Below, piece after piece: positions 6,928 through 15,814 of a DNA stretch of 64,000 nt. Source of the DNA: Rathayibacter sp. VKM Ac-2857 (GTDB taxonomy: Bacteria; Actinomycetota; Actinomycetes; Actinomycetales; Microbacteriaceae); the NCBI RefSeq assembly GCF_013205025.1, contig NZ_JABMLE010000004.1:494946-558945 (forward strand), in the 5' to 3' direction. The position numbers were made by a program, and so were the translations under genes. The stretch's first letter is position 1; the number at the start of each line of letters is the position of its first letter. A model generated the notes under the pieces. It was not told where the DNA came from, did not search any database, and was given only the letters and a program-made list of their open reading frames with translations.

Positions 6928-8767
6928 AGCAGAAGCGGGACCGACTACCGAAGAAACCGGTCGGGGTCGACGAAGGACTCCGTGGCTGCCCCTGGTGGCG
7001 GTCGGGCTCGTCGGGGCGGTGCTCGCCTGGCTGAACCAGGTGCCGTGGTGGGGCTGGCTCGTCGTCGGCGGAGCCGTGGCACTGGTGGCGTTCGCCGCGA
7101 GGACCTGGCGTCGCCGGCGCTGGTTCGTTCGAGGAGCGGCCTGGATCGCGGCCGCGGCGGTCGTCGGAGCGGCGGCGCTCGCGGCGGGGCCGCCCGCAGC
7201 GACCCGGACCCTCGACGGTCCGCACACCGACCCGGTGGCCACCCGGCAGGGCGATGTCGTCGGAGTGCGGAACGCCTCGGCCGGCGTCGACGCGTTCGCG
7301 GGCATCCCCTACGCCGCCCCGCCGGTCGGGGCACTGCGCTGGGCAGCGCCGAGCCCCGCCCCGCAGCGGTCGACCGTCCTCGTCGCCGACGACTTCGGAC
7401 CCTCCGCCGTTCAGCCCGAGCCGTCCTTCGTCTCCCGGGCCGCCACCCGTGTTCTCGACCTGCCGCTGGAGGAGACGCTGCTCGGCGGCTACGACACCGA
7501 TGAGGACAGCCTGCACCTGAACATCTGGCGGCCGTCCGGCGCGGCCGCCGAGCCTCTCCCGGTGCTCGTCTACCTGCACGGCGGAGGGTTCGTCGCCGGC
7601 TCCGGCGCCCTGCCCGCCTACGACGGCACGGCGCTGGCCTCTCGCGGCGACACCGTGGTCGTCACCCTCAACTACCGGCTCGGGGTCTTCGGCTTCCTCG
7701 CCGAGGACGCCCTCGGCGGCAGCACCCCGGGCAATCAGGGCCTGCTCGACCAGGTCGCCGCGCTGCAGTGGCTGCGGGACGACATCGCCGCGTTCGGCGG
7801 AGACCCGGACCGGGTGACCGTCGCCGGTCAGTCGGCCGGCTCAGGCAGCGCCTGCCTCCTCGGCGCCTCGCCGCTGGCGACCGGACTCCTGCACGGGATC
7901 ATCGGCGAGAGCGGCGGCTGCCTGGGGACGGTCGGCGACCGCGACGACGGCGACCTCTACGACAGTTCCGCCGTCGCGCGCGAGGCGGCGCTCGGTTTGA
8001 GCGAGGCGCTCGGCGGGGCGAGCCTGGCGGAGATGCGGGCGATGCCGGCCGCGCGCATCGCCGAAGCGGCGAAGAGCCTCTCGACGCACTGGTGGCCGAC
8101 CGTCGACGGCGTGGTCCTCCCCGACACCCCGAGCGCCGTCTACGCGGCTGGGCGGCAGAACGACGTCCCCCTCCTCCTCGGCAGCAACTCCGACGAGACG
8201 TCACTCGACCTGATCAGCGGCGTCGACTCGGACCCGGAGGCCTGGGCCCGGGAGGCGCGGGAGGACTACGGCCAGGATGCGGACCGCTTCCTCGAGCTGT
8301 ACCCGGGTGACGACGCGGACCAGGTCACGGAGTCGCGCCTGCGCGCCGGCACCGACGAGTCGATGACCGCGCCGATGCGCCGGTGGGCGCTCGCGGCCGC
8401 CGCCTCGGGGACGGCGCCCGTCCACGTCTACTCCTTCACCCGGACTCCGCCCGACCGCGGCCTGGAGCGCTTCGGCGCGTACCACGGAGCCGAGGTCATG
8501 TACGCGTACGGGAACCTCGGCGCGGACGGCGACGCCGACTACACGGAGGTCGACCGCCGGCTCGAGAGCGAGATGTCCGGGCGCTGGCTCGCCTTCGTCG
8601 CCGGCGAGGAGCCGAACACCCCTGGCGGGGAGCGCTGGCCCTCGTTCCAGGAGGCCCCCGACAGCGTCCTCGAGTTCGGCGACGCCGTCCGTGTCACCGA
8701 GCGCCCCTCCCCGGACGCGGTCGACTTCTGGACACCACCCCCGCGCATACCGCGGCCGCAGTCGTAG
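6911..8767 (+). CDS. membrane-anchored type-B carboxylesterase
   Basis: A 618-residue protein. About 100 N-terminal residues hold three hydrophobic segments (near 25-43, 46-63 and 73-92) joined by Arg-rich loops. From about residue 108 comes a type-B carboxylesterase/cholinesterase domain: GIPYAAPPVGALRW, the oxyanion-hole motif YLHGGGFVAGS, the nucleophile motif GQSAGSGS, a likely acidic residue in SNSDETSLD, and a His in AYHGAEVMYAYG. The catalytic domain probably sits outside the membrane, unlike the usual soluble or secreted members. No ribosome site precedes ATG 6911, so a leaderless transcript is possible; TTG 6923 is an alternative. Likely repressed by the divergent TetR protein. Confidence 0.87.
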   Translation: MRNVLKAEAGPTTEETGRGRRRTPWLPLVAVGLVGAVLAWLNQVPWWGWLVVGGAVALVAFAARTWRRRRWFVRGAAWIAAAAVVGAAALAAGPPAATRTLDGPHTDPVATRQGDVVGVRNASAGVDAFAGIPYAAPPVGALRWAAPSPAPQRSTVLVADDFGPSAVQPEPSFVSRAATRVLDLPLEETLLGGYDTDEDSLHLNIWRPSGAAAEPLPVLVYLHGGGFVAGSGALPAYDGTALASRGDTVVVTLNYRLGVFGFLAEDALGGSTPGNQGLLDQVAALQWLRDDIAAFGGDPDRVTVAGQSAGSGSACLLGASPLATGLLHGIIGESGGCLGTVGDRDDGDLYDSSAVAREAALGLSEALGGASLAEMRAMPAARIAEAAKSLSTHWWPTVDGVVLPDTPSAVYAAGRQNDVPLLLGSNSDETSLDLISGVDSDPEAWAREAREDYGQDADRFLELYPGDDADQVTESRLRAGTDESMTAPMRRWALAAAASGTAPVHVYSFTRTPPDRGLERFGAYHGAEVMYAYGNLGADGDADYTEVDRRLESEMSGRWLAFVAGEEPNTPGGERWPSFQEAPDSVLEFGDAVRVTERPSPDAVDFWTPPPRIPRPQS

Positions 8768-8789
8768 CGTCGATCACGGCTCGACCGCG

Positions 8790-9086
8790 TCAGGAGATGC
8801 GACCGGGCGGATCGCCGTCCCTCGCTCGGGACTTCGAGGCGCCGCGATGCGTCTCGAGGCCGGCGGACACGTGCGTGGGGGTGCGCGTCGTCGTGACCGA
8901 CCGCCCGAGGCGGCGAGCGACCGAGCGCGCGATCCAGCGCCAGTCCTCGATCGACACCTCCAGCTCGCCGATAGGCGTGCTGAAGGCCCCGTCCGCCTCG
9001 AAGGCGACTCGGATCTCCTCGGCCGTGCGCGCGCGGATGCTGCCGGTCGTGAGGGCTGCGGGCGAGCGGGGCGGAGCGGCAGTCAC
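8790..9086 (-). CDS. small hypothetical protein
   Basis: A 98-residue protein from GTG 9086, preceded by AGGAGA about 12 bases upstream. The middle part (EEIRVAFEADGAFSTPIGE and then EVSIEDWRWIARSVARRLG) looks like a folded, amphipathic protein rather than a random frame; the C-terminus is Arg/Ser-rich and probably disordered. I do not recognise the family. It lies just downstream of the pca thiolase on the same strand with a gap of about 60 bases and may be the last gene of that operon. The longer frame starting at 9257 would overlap the thiolase gene and is less likely. Confidence 0.5.
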   Translation of the reverse strand: MTAAPPRSPAALTTGSIRARTAEEIRVAFEADGAFSTPIGELEVSIEDWRWIARSVARRLGRSVTTTRTPTHVSAGLETHRGASKSRARDGDPPGRIS

Positions 9087-9147
9087 GGCGCTCGGGTCTC
9101 CTGGTCGCAGATAGGCCGGAGGAGAGAAGTGCCGCTCGCCGAGCCGG

Positions 9148-10374
9148 CTATTCACAGGCGGCCCAGATCGCGGCGAGGCCCTGGCCGCCGCCGATGCACA
9201 TCGTCTCGAGGAGGTGGCGGCCGCCGGTGCGGGCGAGGTGGCGGGAGCCGGTCGCAAGCATCCGGGCGCCGGTGGCGCCGACCGGGTGGCCGAGCGAGAT
9301 GCCGGAGCCGAGCGGGTTGGTCCGCTCCCAGTCGTCCTCGGTGAAGCGCCACTCCCGGCTGACCGCGAGGACCTGCGCGGCGAAGGCCTCGTTCAGCTCG
9401 ATCAGGTCCATGTCGGCGAGGGTGAGACCGGCGCGCTCGAGGGCCCGTGCGGTCGCGGCGACGGGGGCGATGCCCATCCGGGCGGGCTGGACGCCGGCGC
9501 GGGCCCAGGAGACGAGCCGGACGAGCGGGCGCAGGCCGAGCTCGGCGGCGCGCTCGGGGGTCGTCACGATGCAGGCGGCGGCCGCGTCGTTCTGGCCGGA
9601 GGCGTTGCCGGCGGTGACGGTCGCCGCGTCGTCGAGGTCGCGTCGCACGGGGGTGAGCCGGGCGAGGGCCTCGAGCGTCGTGTCGGCGCGCGGCCCCTCG
9701 TCCTGGTCGATCACGGTGACGGCGCCGCGGCGCCCGGGGACGGACACCGGGACGATCTCCTCGCGGAACAGTCCGGCCTCGGTCGCGGCGACGGCGCGGC
9801 GGTGCGAGCGCAGCGCGAGGGCGTCCTGTTCTTCGCGCGCGATCCCGTACTCGCGGCGCAGGTTCTCGGCTGTTTCGAGCATCCCGCCGGGGACGGGGTG
9901 CGCGCGGCCGCCGGCGGTCTCGCGGCCGCGGCCGAGGGCGTCGCGCAGCAGGAGGCCGCCGGTGCCCGGGACGCCCCAGCGCCCGTCGACCGTGTAGAGC
10001 GGTGCCTGGCTCATCGAGTCGACGCCGCCGGCGAGGCAGAGATCGCTGACGCCGGTCTGGATCTGCATCGCCGCGTCGAGGACGGCCTGGAGTCCGGAGC
10101 CGCAGCGGCGGTCGACCTGCGCGCCGCCGACGGTGACCGGGAGGCCCGCGTCGAGGGCGGCGACGCGGCCGATCGGCGGGGCCTCGGCCGTGGGGTAGCC
10201 CTGGCCGAGGATCACGTCGTCGACGTCTGCTCCGTCGAGTCCGGCGCGCTCGACGAGCGCCCGCAGCACGGTGGCGGCGAGCTCGGCCGGCGCGACGCTT
10301 CGCAGTCCACCGCCGAAGCGCCCGATGGGGGTGCGCAGCGGCTCGCAGACGACGACCTCGCGCAGCTGCGTCAT
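9148..10374 (-). CDS. pcaF: 3-oxoadipyl-CoA thiolase (acetyl-CoA acyltransferase)
   Basis: A 408-residue thiolase. The acylated cysteine is in [15 protein letters not shown] (residue about 89), the C-terminal active-site motifs are [11 protein letters not shown] and [12 protein letters not shown], and [10 protein letters not shown] is the usual NEAF element. In the beta-ketoadipate pathway PcaF splits 3-oxoadipyl-CoA into acetyl-CoA and succinyl-CoA. The assignment rests on its place directly after the CoA-transferase genes, with which it overlaps (ATGA at 10371-10374). A second thiolase lies at 17886. Length is normal for the family. Confidence 0.88.
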   Translation of the reverse strand: MTQLREVVVCEPLRTPIGRFGGGLRSVAPAELAATVLRALVERAGLDGADVDDVILGQGYPTAEAPPIGRVAALDAGLPVTVGGAQVDRRCGSGLQAVLDAAMQIQTGVSDLCLAGGVDSMSQAPLYTVDGRWGVPGTGGLLLRDALGRGRETAGGRAHPVPGGMLETAENLRREYGIAREEQDALALRSHRRAVAATEAGLFREEIVPVSVPGRRGAVTVIDQDEGPRADTTLEALARLTPVRRDLDDAATVTAGNASGQNDAAAACIVTTPERAAELGLRPLVRLVSWARAGVQPARMGIAPVAATARALERAGLTLADMDLIELNEAFAAQVLAVSREWRFTEDDWERTNPLGSGISLGHPVGATGARMLATGSRHLARTGGRHLLETMCIGGGQGLAAIWAACE

Positions 10375-11024
10375 CGGACCGGCTCCGCGACGGCGACGAT
10401 CAGGGGGACGCCGGTCGCCGCCTGCACCTCGGCCACCGAGACACCGGGCGCGGTCTCGCGCAGGACGAGGCCCTCCTCGGTGACGTCGATGACAGCCAGG
10501 TCGGTGATGATGCGGTCGACCACCCGCCGGCCGGTGAGCGGGAGGAGGCACTCGGGCACGATCTTGTGCTCGCCGGTCTTCGTCACGTGCTCCATCAGCA
10601 CGATGACGCGCTCGGCGCCGTGAACGAGGTCCATCGCGCCGCCCATGCCCTTGACCATCCGGCCGGGCACCGCCCAGTTGGCGATGTCGCCGTGGACCGA
10701 GACCTGCATGGCGCCGAGCACCGCGACGTCGACGCGGCCGCTGCGGATCATCGCGAAGCTCTGCGCCGAGTCGAAGTAGCTCGCGCCGGCGTTCACGGTG
10801 ATCGTCTCCTTGCCCGCGTTGATCAGGGTCGGGTCCTCCTCCCCCTCCCAGGGGTAGGGGCCGACCCCGAGCACGCCGTTCTCGGAGTGCAGGATCACCG
10901 ACACTCCGTCGGGAATGTGGTTGGGGATCAGGGTCGGCAGACCGATGCCGAGGTTGACGTAGGCGCCGTCGGTGAGCTCGAGTGCCGCACGGGCGGCCAT
11001 CTCGTCGCGGGTGAGCGGGGTCAT
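10371..11024 (-). CDS. pcaJ: 3-oxoadipate CoA-transferase, beta subunit
   Basis: A 217-residue class I CoA-transferase beta subunit. The catalytic glutamate is in the SENGVLG motif (residue about 49, [12 protein letters not shown]), after [12 protein letters not shown]. It pairs with the alpha subunit encoded immediately upstream to move CoA from succinyl-CoA to 3-oxoadipate. Start ATG 11024 overlaps the stop of the alpha-subunit gene by four bases, which excludes the longer upstream frame. The 217-residue length is typical. The same family includes acetoacetate:succinyl-CoA transferases (ScoB), but the pca context favours the 3-oxoadipate enzyme. Confidence 0.9.
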   Translation of the reverse strand: MTPLTRDEMAARAALELTDGAYVNLGIGLPTLIPNHIPDGVSVILHSENGVLGVGPYPWEGEEDPTLINAGKETITVNAGASYFDSAQSFAMIRSGRVDVAVLGAMQVSVHGDIANWAVPGRMVKGMGGAMDLVHGAERVIVLMEHVTKTGEHKIVPECLLPLTGRRVVDRIITDLAVIDVTEEGLVLRETAPGVSVAEVQAATGVPLIVAVAEPVR

Positions 11025-11821
11025 GCGCGGGTCTCCTCTTGCGCGATGCGGCGGCGTACGGTGCGCTTCTCGATCGGCAGGTCGGCGGCCTCCTCGGCGG
11101 AGAGCTGGACGATCCGGTCGACGTAGATGCCGGGCAGGTGGATCTCGTCGGGGTCGAGCTCGCCCGGCTCGACCAGCTCGTCGACCTCCGCGATCGTGAG
11201 CCGGCCCGCCATGGCGGCCGGCGGGTTGAAGTTGCGCGCGGACCGCGCGAAGACGAGGTTGCCGTGCCGGTCGCCGCGGGCTGCGCGGACGAGCGCGAAG
11301 TCGGTGACGATCGCCTCCTCGAGCACGTACTGGGTCTGCTCGCCCAGCGACTCGAAGACGCGCACCTCCTTCGGGGCGCTGCGGACGACGACGCTGCCGT
11401 CGGCGCCGTAGCGCCAGGGCAGCCCGCCCTCGGCGACCATCGTGCCGACGCCGCTCGCGGTGTAGAAGGCGGGGATGCCGCTGCCGCCCGCGCGCAGCCT
11501 CTCGGCGAGCGTGCCTTGCGGGGTCAGCTCGACCTCGAGCTCGCCGCCGAGGTAGCGGCGCGCGAAGTCCTTGTTCTCGCCGATGTAGGAGGCGGTGACC
11601 CGGTCGATCCGGCCCGCGGCGAGGAGCTCGCCGAGCCCCCAGCCGTCGACGCCGCAGTTGTTCGAGACCACCGTGAGGCCCCGGGTGCCCTGGGCGAGCA
11701 GCGCGCGGATCAGCACGATCGGCACGCCGACCAGGCCGAAGCCGCCCACCGCGATCGAGGCGCCGTCCGGGATGTCGGCCACGGCCTCCGCCGCGCTCGC
11801 TCGGCTCTTGTCCAGCGTCAT
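11021..11821 (-). CDS. pcaI: 3-oxoadipate CoA-transferase, alpha subunit
   Basis: A 266-residue class I CoA-transferase alpha subunit with the GGFGLVGVP glycine-rich CoA motif near residue 26 and the [14 protein letters not shown] segment typical of the family. It forms the functional enzyme with the PcaJ-type subunit encoded next. About 30 extra C-terminal residues (after VDRIVQLS) carry charged sequence ending [11 protein letters not shown], common in actinobacterial members. It overlaps genes on both sides (ATGA), placing it inside one tightly coupled pca operon. Confidence 0.9.
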   Translation of the reverse strand: MTLDKSRASAAEAVADIPDGASIAVGGFGLVGVPIVLIRALLAQGTRGLTVVSNNCGVDGWGLGELLAAGRIDRVTASYIGENKDFARRYLGGELEVELTPQGTLAERLRAGGSGIPAFYTASGVGTMVAEGGLPWRYGADGSVVVRSAPKEVRVFESLGEQTQYVLEEAIVTDFALVRAARGDRHGNLVFARSARNFNPPAAMAGRLTIAEVDELVEPGELDPDEIHLPGIYVDRIVQLSAEEAADLPIEKRTVRRRIAQEETRA

Positions 11822-13023
11822 CGTCCGTCCTCTGCTTCGTCGTCGTGCGTGGTCGTGGGGGTCGGGTCCGGCGCCTGGTCCGCGGCGCCATCGGCAGCGG
11901 GATCGGCGGTGTCGAGGTCGGCGAGCACCTCGCGCAGTCGTGCGAACGCGGAGTTGGCGGCCGGCAGCCCGGCGTAGAGCGCGGTGTGCAGCAGCACCTC
12001 GGCGATCTCGGCGCGGGTGACGCCGTTGCGCAGGGCGCCGCGCAGGTGCATCGGGATCTCGTCCTCGGCGCGCAGGCTCACCAGCGCGGCCAGCGTGATC
12101 ATGCTGCGCTCGCGCCGGCCGAGTCCGGGGCGGGTCCAGACCTCGCCCCAGGCGTAGCGGGTGAGGAACTCCTGGAAGTCCGCGGTCTCGGGAGTGACGC
12201 GCGTCGCGGCCGCGTCCACGTGCGCGTCACCGAGGACGGCCCGCCGAGTCGTCGCGCCGGCCGAGGCGTTGCGGGCGACGAGCGCCGCCAGTCGCCCGGG
12301 TGCCTCGAAGCCCGGCAGGTGGCCGACGCCCTCGAGCACCACGACGCGGGCGCGAGGCATCGCCGCGGCCTGCTCGCGCACGCTCTCGGCGGGCATCGCC
12401 AGGTCGAGCTCGCCCGCCACCAGGAGCACGTCGCTCGCGACCGCGCGCTCGCCCGGAGCGCCGAGCGCCTCGCAGCAGAGCGCGTAGGACTCGTCGTCGA
12501 CGTCGACCAGCTCGCCGAGCGCGGCACCGGCGGCGTCCGGGTCGCGGCGGAGGAAGTCGGGGGCGAACCAGCGCTCGGCGCTCAGCGTCACCAGCGAGGC
12601 GGTGCCGGTGCTCCGCGCGCGGGCGGCCCGCTCGGCCCAGCCCTCGGGCGAGCCGATCCGCGGCGCGGAGCAGACGACGGCGAGCGAGGCGACGCGCTCG
12701 GGAGCATCGACCGCGAGCTGGAGGCCGATCGCCCCGCCGAGCGAGATGCCGGCGTAGTGGAAGGCGCCGCCGCCGGCTGCATCGACCAGGACGAGCACCG
12801 CCTGCGCGAGCTCCGCGATCGAGAAGGGGTCGGTCGTCGCGGGGCTCCGGCCGTGGCCGGGCATGTCGAAGCGCAGCACGCGGAACTCGCGCGCGAGCTC
12901 GGGGAGGCAGGCCTCCCAGAGCCGGGTCGTGGTGCCGAGTGAGGGACCGAGCACGAGCAGCGGCGCGTCGGCGCGGGCGGAGGTCGTCGCGGTGGTGAGG
13001 CCGGCGAGCACGGGGATGGTCAT
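11818..13023 (-). CDS. pcaL: fused 3-oxoadipate enol-lactonase / 4-carboxymuconolactone decarboxylase
   Basis: A 401-residue bifunctional enzyme. Residues 1 to about 255 are an alpha/beta hydrolase (PcaD): [13 protein letters not shown], the nucleophile motif [11 protein letters not shown], and the late His in [12 protein letters not shown]. Residues about 265-375 are a carboxymuconolactone decarboxylase domain (PcaC) with [23 protein letters not shown] and [22 protein letters not shown]. The order D then C is the actinobacterial PcaL fusion, which converts 4-carboxymuconolactone via the enol-lactone to 3-oxoadipate. An acidic, Pro-rich tail ends the protein. ATG 13023 overlaps the pcaB stop, so the longer upstream frame is rejected. 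Confidence 0.93.
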   Translation of the reverse strand: MTIPVLAGLTTATTSARADAPLLVLGPSLGTTTRLWEACLPELAREFRVLRFDMPGHGRSPATTDPFSIAELAQAVLVLVDAAGGGAFHYAGISLGGAIGLQLAVDAPERVASLAVVCSAPRIGSPEGWAERAARARSTGTASLVTLSAERWFAPDFLRRDPDAAGAALGELVDVDDESYALCCEALGAPGERAVASDVLLVAGELDLAMPAESVREQAAAMPRARVVVLEGVGHLPGFEAPGRLAALVARNASAGATTRRAVLGDAHVDAAATRVTPETADFQEFLTRYAWGEVWTRPGLGRRERSMITLAALVSLRAEDEIPMHLRGALRNGVTRAEIAEVLLHTALYAGLPAANSAFARLREVLADLDTADPAADGAADQAPDPTPTTTHDDEAEDGR

Positions 13024-14474
13024 CGGGCGTCCTCCCGGGCGGTGGCGGTAGCGGTCGTGGGCCCGGAGTCGCGGACCGCGGCGAAGCGGGCGATCGCCGC
13101 GTCGATCCACGGCCCCGTCACTCCGGGCGAGGGAGAGGGCTCGAAGGCGCGGGCGACGCGCTCCTGCAGGGCGTCGTCGCCGAGCGGGCCGAGCAGGCCG
13201 GAGACGACCACGCGGAGGGGGCGGCCGGTCGCCGCGCTCTCACGGGAGGCCCGCCCGAGCAGCGCGAACGCCTCGGCGCGGTCGATGCTCTCGCCGAGCA
13301 GCGCCGCGACGTCCTCGCTGAAGACGGAGCCGTCGCCCGAGACGAGCTGCTCGCGCATCGTGTCGGCGCGCACCTCGAGCGAGGCGGCGAGATCCGCGGC
13401 GCCCGTGACGGCCCCGAGCGCCACCTCCTGCAGCTGCTGCAGTGGCCGCCACTCGGCGTGCCAGGCGCCGCTCGGGCGCTGGTCCTCCGCGGCGAGGGAC
13501 GAGAAGAGCGTGCCGACGAGCCCCGGGACCTGGCGGGCAGCGGCGACGACGAGCACCGCGCCGATCGGGTTGCGCTTGTGCGGCATCGCCGACGAGCCGC
13601 CCTCGCCGTCGTTGAGATGCTCGGCCAGCTCGGCGGTCTCGGTGCGCGCGAGCACGGTGACGTCGAGGGCGACGGCACCGGCCGCCCCGGCGGCGAGACC
13701 GAGGGCGGAGGCGAGCTCGACCACCGGCGTGCGGTCGGTGTGCCAGGCGGCGGCGGGCGTGCGGAGCCCGAGCCGGGCGGAGTAGCCGGCGACGACCCGC
13801 AGCGTGCGCTCGACGGCGTCGTCCGTGCCGGTCCGCTCGCCGACGACGGTGACGAGCGTCGCGAGGGTGCCGACCGCGCCGCCGAGCTGGGCGGGCAGGG
13901 ACGCCCGGACGCGCCGGACCGCGGTGAGCGCCGAGGTGACGGCGCCCAGTCGCTCGGCGGCGACAGCCCCGAAGACCGTGGGCGCCGCGTGCTGCCCGAG
14001 GGTGCGGCCGACCATCGCGGTGCCGCGGTGCGCGTCGGCGAGAGCCGCGAGGGCGGAGCCGAGCCGGACGAGCTCGGCGTCGAGGCGGTCGAGGACGGCG
14101 GCGGCGCGGACCACGACCGCCGTGTCGACGACGTCCTGGCTGGTCGCTCCGAGGTGGACGGCGTCGCCGGAACCGGGCACGGCGTCCTCGGCGGCGCGGC
14201 GCAGGCGGGGAACGAGCGGGATGACCGGGTTGCCGCCCGCGCGGGCTTCGTCCGCGATCGCGTCGAGCTGGTCGAGGACGGCGGCGCGGATCTCCTCGGA
14301 GTGGGCGGAGAGGTCTGTGCTCACGACGCCCTCGGCGGCCAGCGCGGCGACGAGGGCGAGCTCGGCGTCGATCATCGCGCCGAGCAGGGCCTCGTCGCCG
14401 GTCAGCGCGCGGATCACGGGCGAGGCGAGCGGATCGACGAGGCTCCGCCGCGCGGCTCCGGTCCGCTCAGCCAT
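13020..14474 (-). CDS. pcaB: 3-carboxy-cis,cis-muconate cycloisomerase
   Basis: A 484-residue member of the fumarase/aspartase superfamily. The signature GEGGSSAMPHKRNP near residue 295 is intact, and the early HLGATSQDVVDTA and TLGQHAAPTVFG motifs carry the other active-site regions. In the pathway it closes 3-carboxymuconate to 4-carboxymuconolactone, the substrate of the PcaC half of the next protein. It is longer than Pseudomonas PcaB (about 450) owing to a low-complexity C-terminus ([15 protein letters not shown]). It overlaps pcaG by eight bases and pcaL by four. Confidence 0.92.
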   Translation of the reverse strand: MAERTGAARRSLVDPLASPVIRALTGDEALLGAMIDAELALVAALAAEGVVSTDLSAHSEEIRAAVLDQLDAIADEARAGGNPVIPLVPRLRRAAEDAVPGSGDAVHLGATSQDVVDTAVVVRAAAVLDRLDAELVRLGSALAALADAHRGTAMVGRTLGQHAAPTVFGAVAAERLGAVTSALTAVRRVRASLPAQLGGAVGTLATLVTVVGERTGTDDAVERTLRVVAGYSARLGLRTPAAAWHTDRTPVVELASALGLAAGAAGAVALDVTVLARTETAELAEHLNDGEGGSSAMPHKRNPIGAVLVVAAARQVPGLVGTLFSSLAAEDQRPSGAWHAEWRPLQQLQEVALGAVTGAADLAASLEVRADTMREQLVSGDGSVFSEDVAALLGESIDRAEAFALLGRASRESAATGRPLRVVVSGLLGPLGDDALQERVARAFEPSPSPGVTGPWIDAAIARFAAVRDSGPTTATATAREDAR

Positions 14475-15045
14475 CGAGTCCGCCGGTCAGGTCGAGGAAG
14501 ACGGTCTCGCCGTCGCCCTGCAGTCGGATGTCGAAGCGCACGACCGGGATTCCGGTCGCGGCACCCTCCTCGACGACGAGCAGCGTGCTCCGCCGGGCCG
14601 GGTCGACCGCGCGCAGCAGCGGATCGGCGGCGTCACTGCCCGCGAAGTAGGCGCGGGTGCTCAGGTGGTGGGTGACCCCGCGGGCGAAGACGGTGACGAC
14701 GATGAACGGCACGGTCCCCTCCGGAGCCCCAGGCCGCACCGTGGTGAACGCGTAATCGCCGGCGCGCGAGGTCGCGGTGCGCCCGAAGCCGGTGAAGGCG
14801 ATGCCGTCGCGGAGCAGGCTGCCCCGGACGCGGGGGATGCTCCCGTCTGCGTCCCGCTGCCAGATCTCGACGACCGCGTCGGGCACGGGCTCCCCCGCGC
14901 CGTCGGTGATGGTGCCTCTGAAGCGGATCGCGTCCGGGTGCAAGGCGGCGACCAGCTCCGGCCCGCCCGCGTAGGGCAGGGCGTAGCCGAAGAACGGCCC
15001 GACGGTCTGCGAAGGCGTCTGCACGAACGCGCGCGGCTCAGGCAT
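14467..15045 (-). CDS. pcaG: protocatechuate 3,4-dioxygenase, alpha subunit
   Basis: A 192-residue intradiol dioxygenase subunit. The N-terminus has TPSQTVGPFFGYALPY, the core includes VEIWQRDADG, and FIVVTVFARGVTHHLSTRAYFAG covers the strand region where the iron histidines sit in the beta subunit. The alpha subunit lacks the complete iron site but shapes the active-site pocket. It works with PcaH, encoded just upstream, with ORFs overlapping by eight bases. Length is close to known PcaG proteins (about 200). Confidence 0.93.
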   Translation of the reverse strand: MPEPRAFVQTPSQTVGPFFGYALPYAGGPELVAALHPDAIRFRGTITDGAGEPVPDAVVEIWQRDADGSIPRVRGSLLRDGIAFTGFGRTATSRAGDYAFTTVRPGAPEGTVPFIVVTVFARGVTHHLSTRAYFAGSDAADPLLRAVDPARRSTLLVVEEGAATGIPVVRFDIRLQGDGETVFLDLTGGLDG

Positions 15046-15814
15046 GGTCGTCCTCCGCCTCGAGCGGGGTCGCCCGCGAGCCGGTGAGCACGACGTCCCA
15101 GCGGTAGCCGAGCGAGAACTCCGGCGTGCTGCTGTCGTGGTCGTAGGCGCCGACGAGCCGCTCGCGCGCGGCCGGGTCGGCGATCGACTGCAGGATCGGG
15201 TCGAGGGGGAACAGCGGGTCTCCGGGGAAGTACATCTGCGTGATCAGCCGCTGGGTGAACGCGGTGCCGAAGAAGGAGAAGTGGATGTGCGCAGGGCGCC
15301 AGGCGTTGCGGTGGTTGCGCCACGGGTAGGCGCCCGGCTTGATCGTCGTGAAGCGGTAACCGCCGTCGGCGCCGGTGATCAGCCGGCCGACCCCGGTGAA
15401 GTTCGGGTCGAGCGGAGCCGGGTGCTGGTCGCGCTTGTGCACGTAGCGGCCGGACGCGTTCGCCTGCCACAGCTCGACCAGTTGGCCGGCCACCGGGCGG
15501 CCCTCGCCGTCGAGCACACGGCCCGAGACGGTGATCCGCTCCCCCAGCGGCTCGCCGGTGTGCTGGATCGTCAGGTCGCTCTCGTACTCGTCGACGTCGG
15601 TGTGGCCGAACGCGGGCGAGGTCAGCTCGATCTCCTCGGGGTCGGCGCGCACCAGCTCGTGGGTCGGGTGCCGCAGCGTCGTGCTGCGGTACGGCGGGTA
15701 GTCGCGGCGCGGGTGCAGCTCGGGCGCCCCGCCCTCGCGGACGCGGCGGCGCGCGTCCTCCTGCACCTCGGCGATCTCGGCGGAGATCTCGGCCTGGCCG
15801 AGCGGCGCGGTCAC
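15038..15814 (-). CDS. pcaH: protocatechuate 3,4-dioxygenase, beta subunit
   Basis: A 258-residue iron-containing subunit. The N-terminal RRDYPPYRSTTLRHP motif marks PcaH. Expected iron ligands are Tyr in ASGRYVHKRDQ, Tyr in GAYPWRNHRNAWRPAH, and the two His of RPAHIHFSFFG. The enzyme opens protocatechuate between the hydroxyls to 3-carboxymuconate. GTG 15814 overlaps the pobA stop (GTGA), which ties supply of protocatechuate to its cleavage. The frame open further upstream would lie inside pobA and is rejected. Confidence 0.94.
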   Translation of the reverse strand: MTAPLGQAEISAEIAEVQEDARRRVREGGAPELHPRRDYPPYRSTTLRHPTHELVRADPEEIELTSPAFGHTDVDEYESDLTIQHTGEPLGERITVSGRVLDGEGRPVAGQLVELWQANASGRYVHKRDQHPAPLDPNFTGVGRLITGADGGYRFTTIKPGAYPWRNHRNAWRPAHIHFSFFGTAFTQRLITQMYFPGDPLFPLDPILQSIADPAARERLVGAYDHDSSTPEFSLGYRWDVVLTGSRATPLEAEDDHA

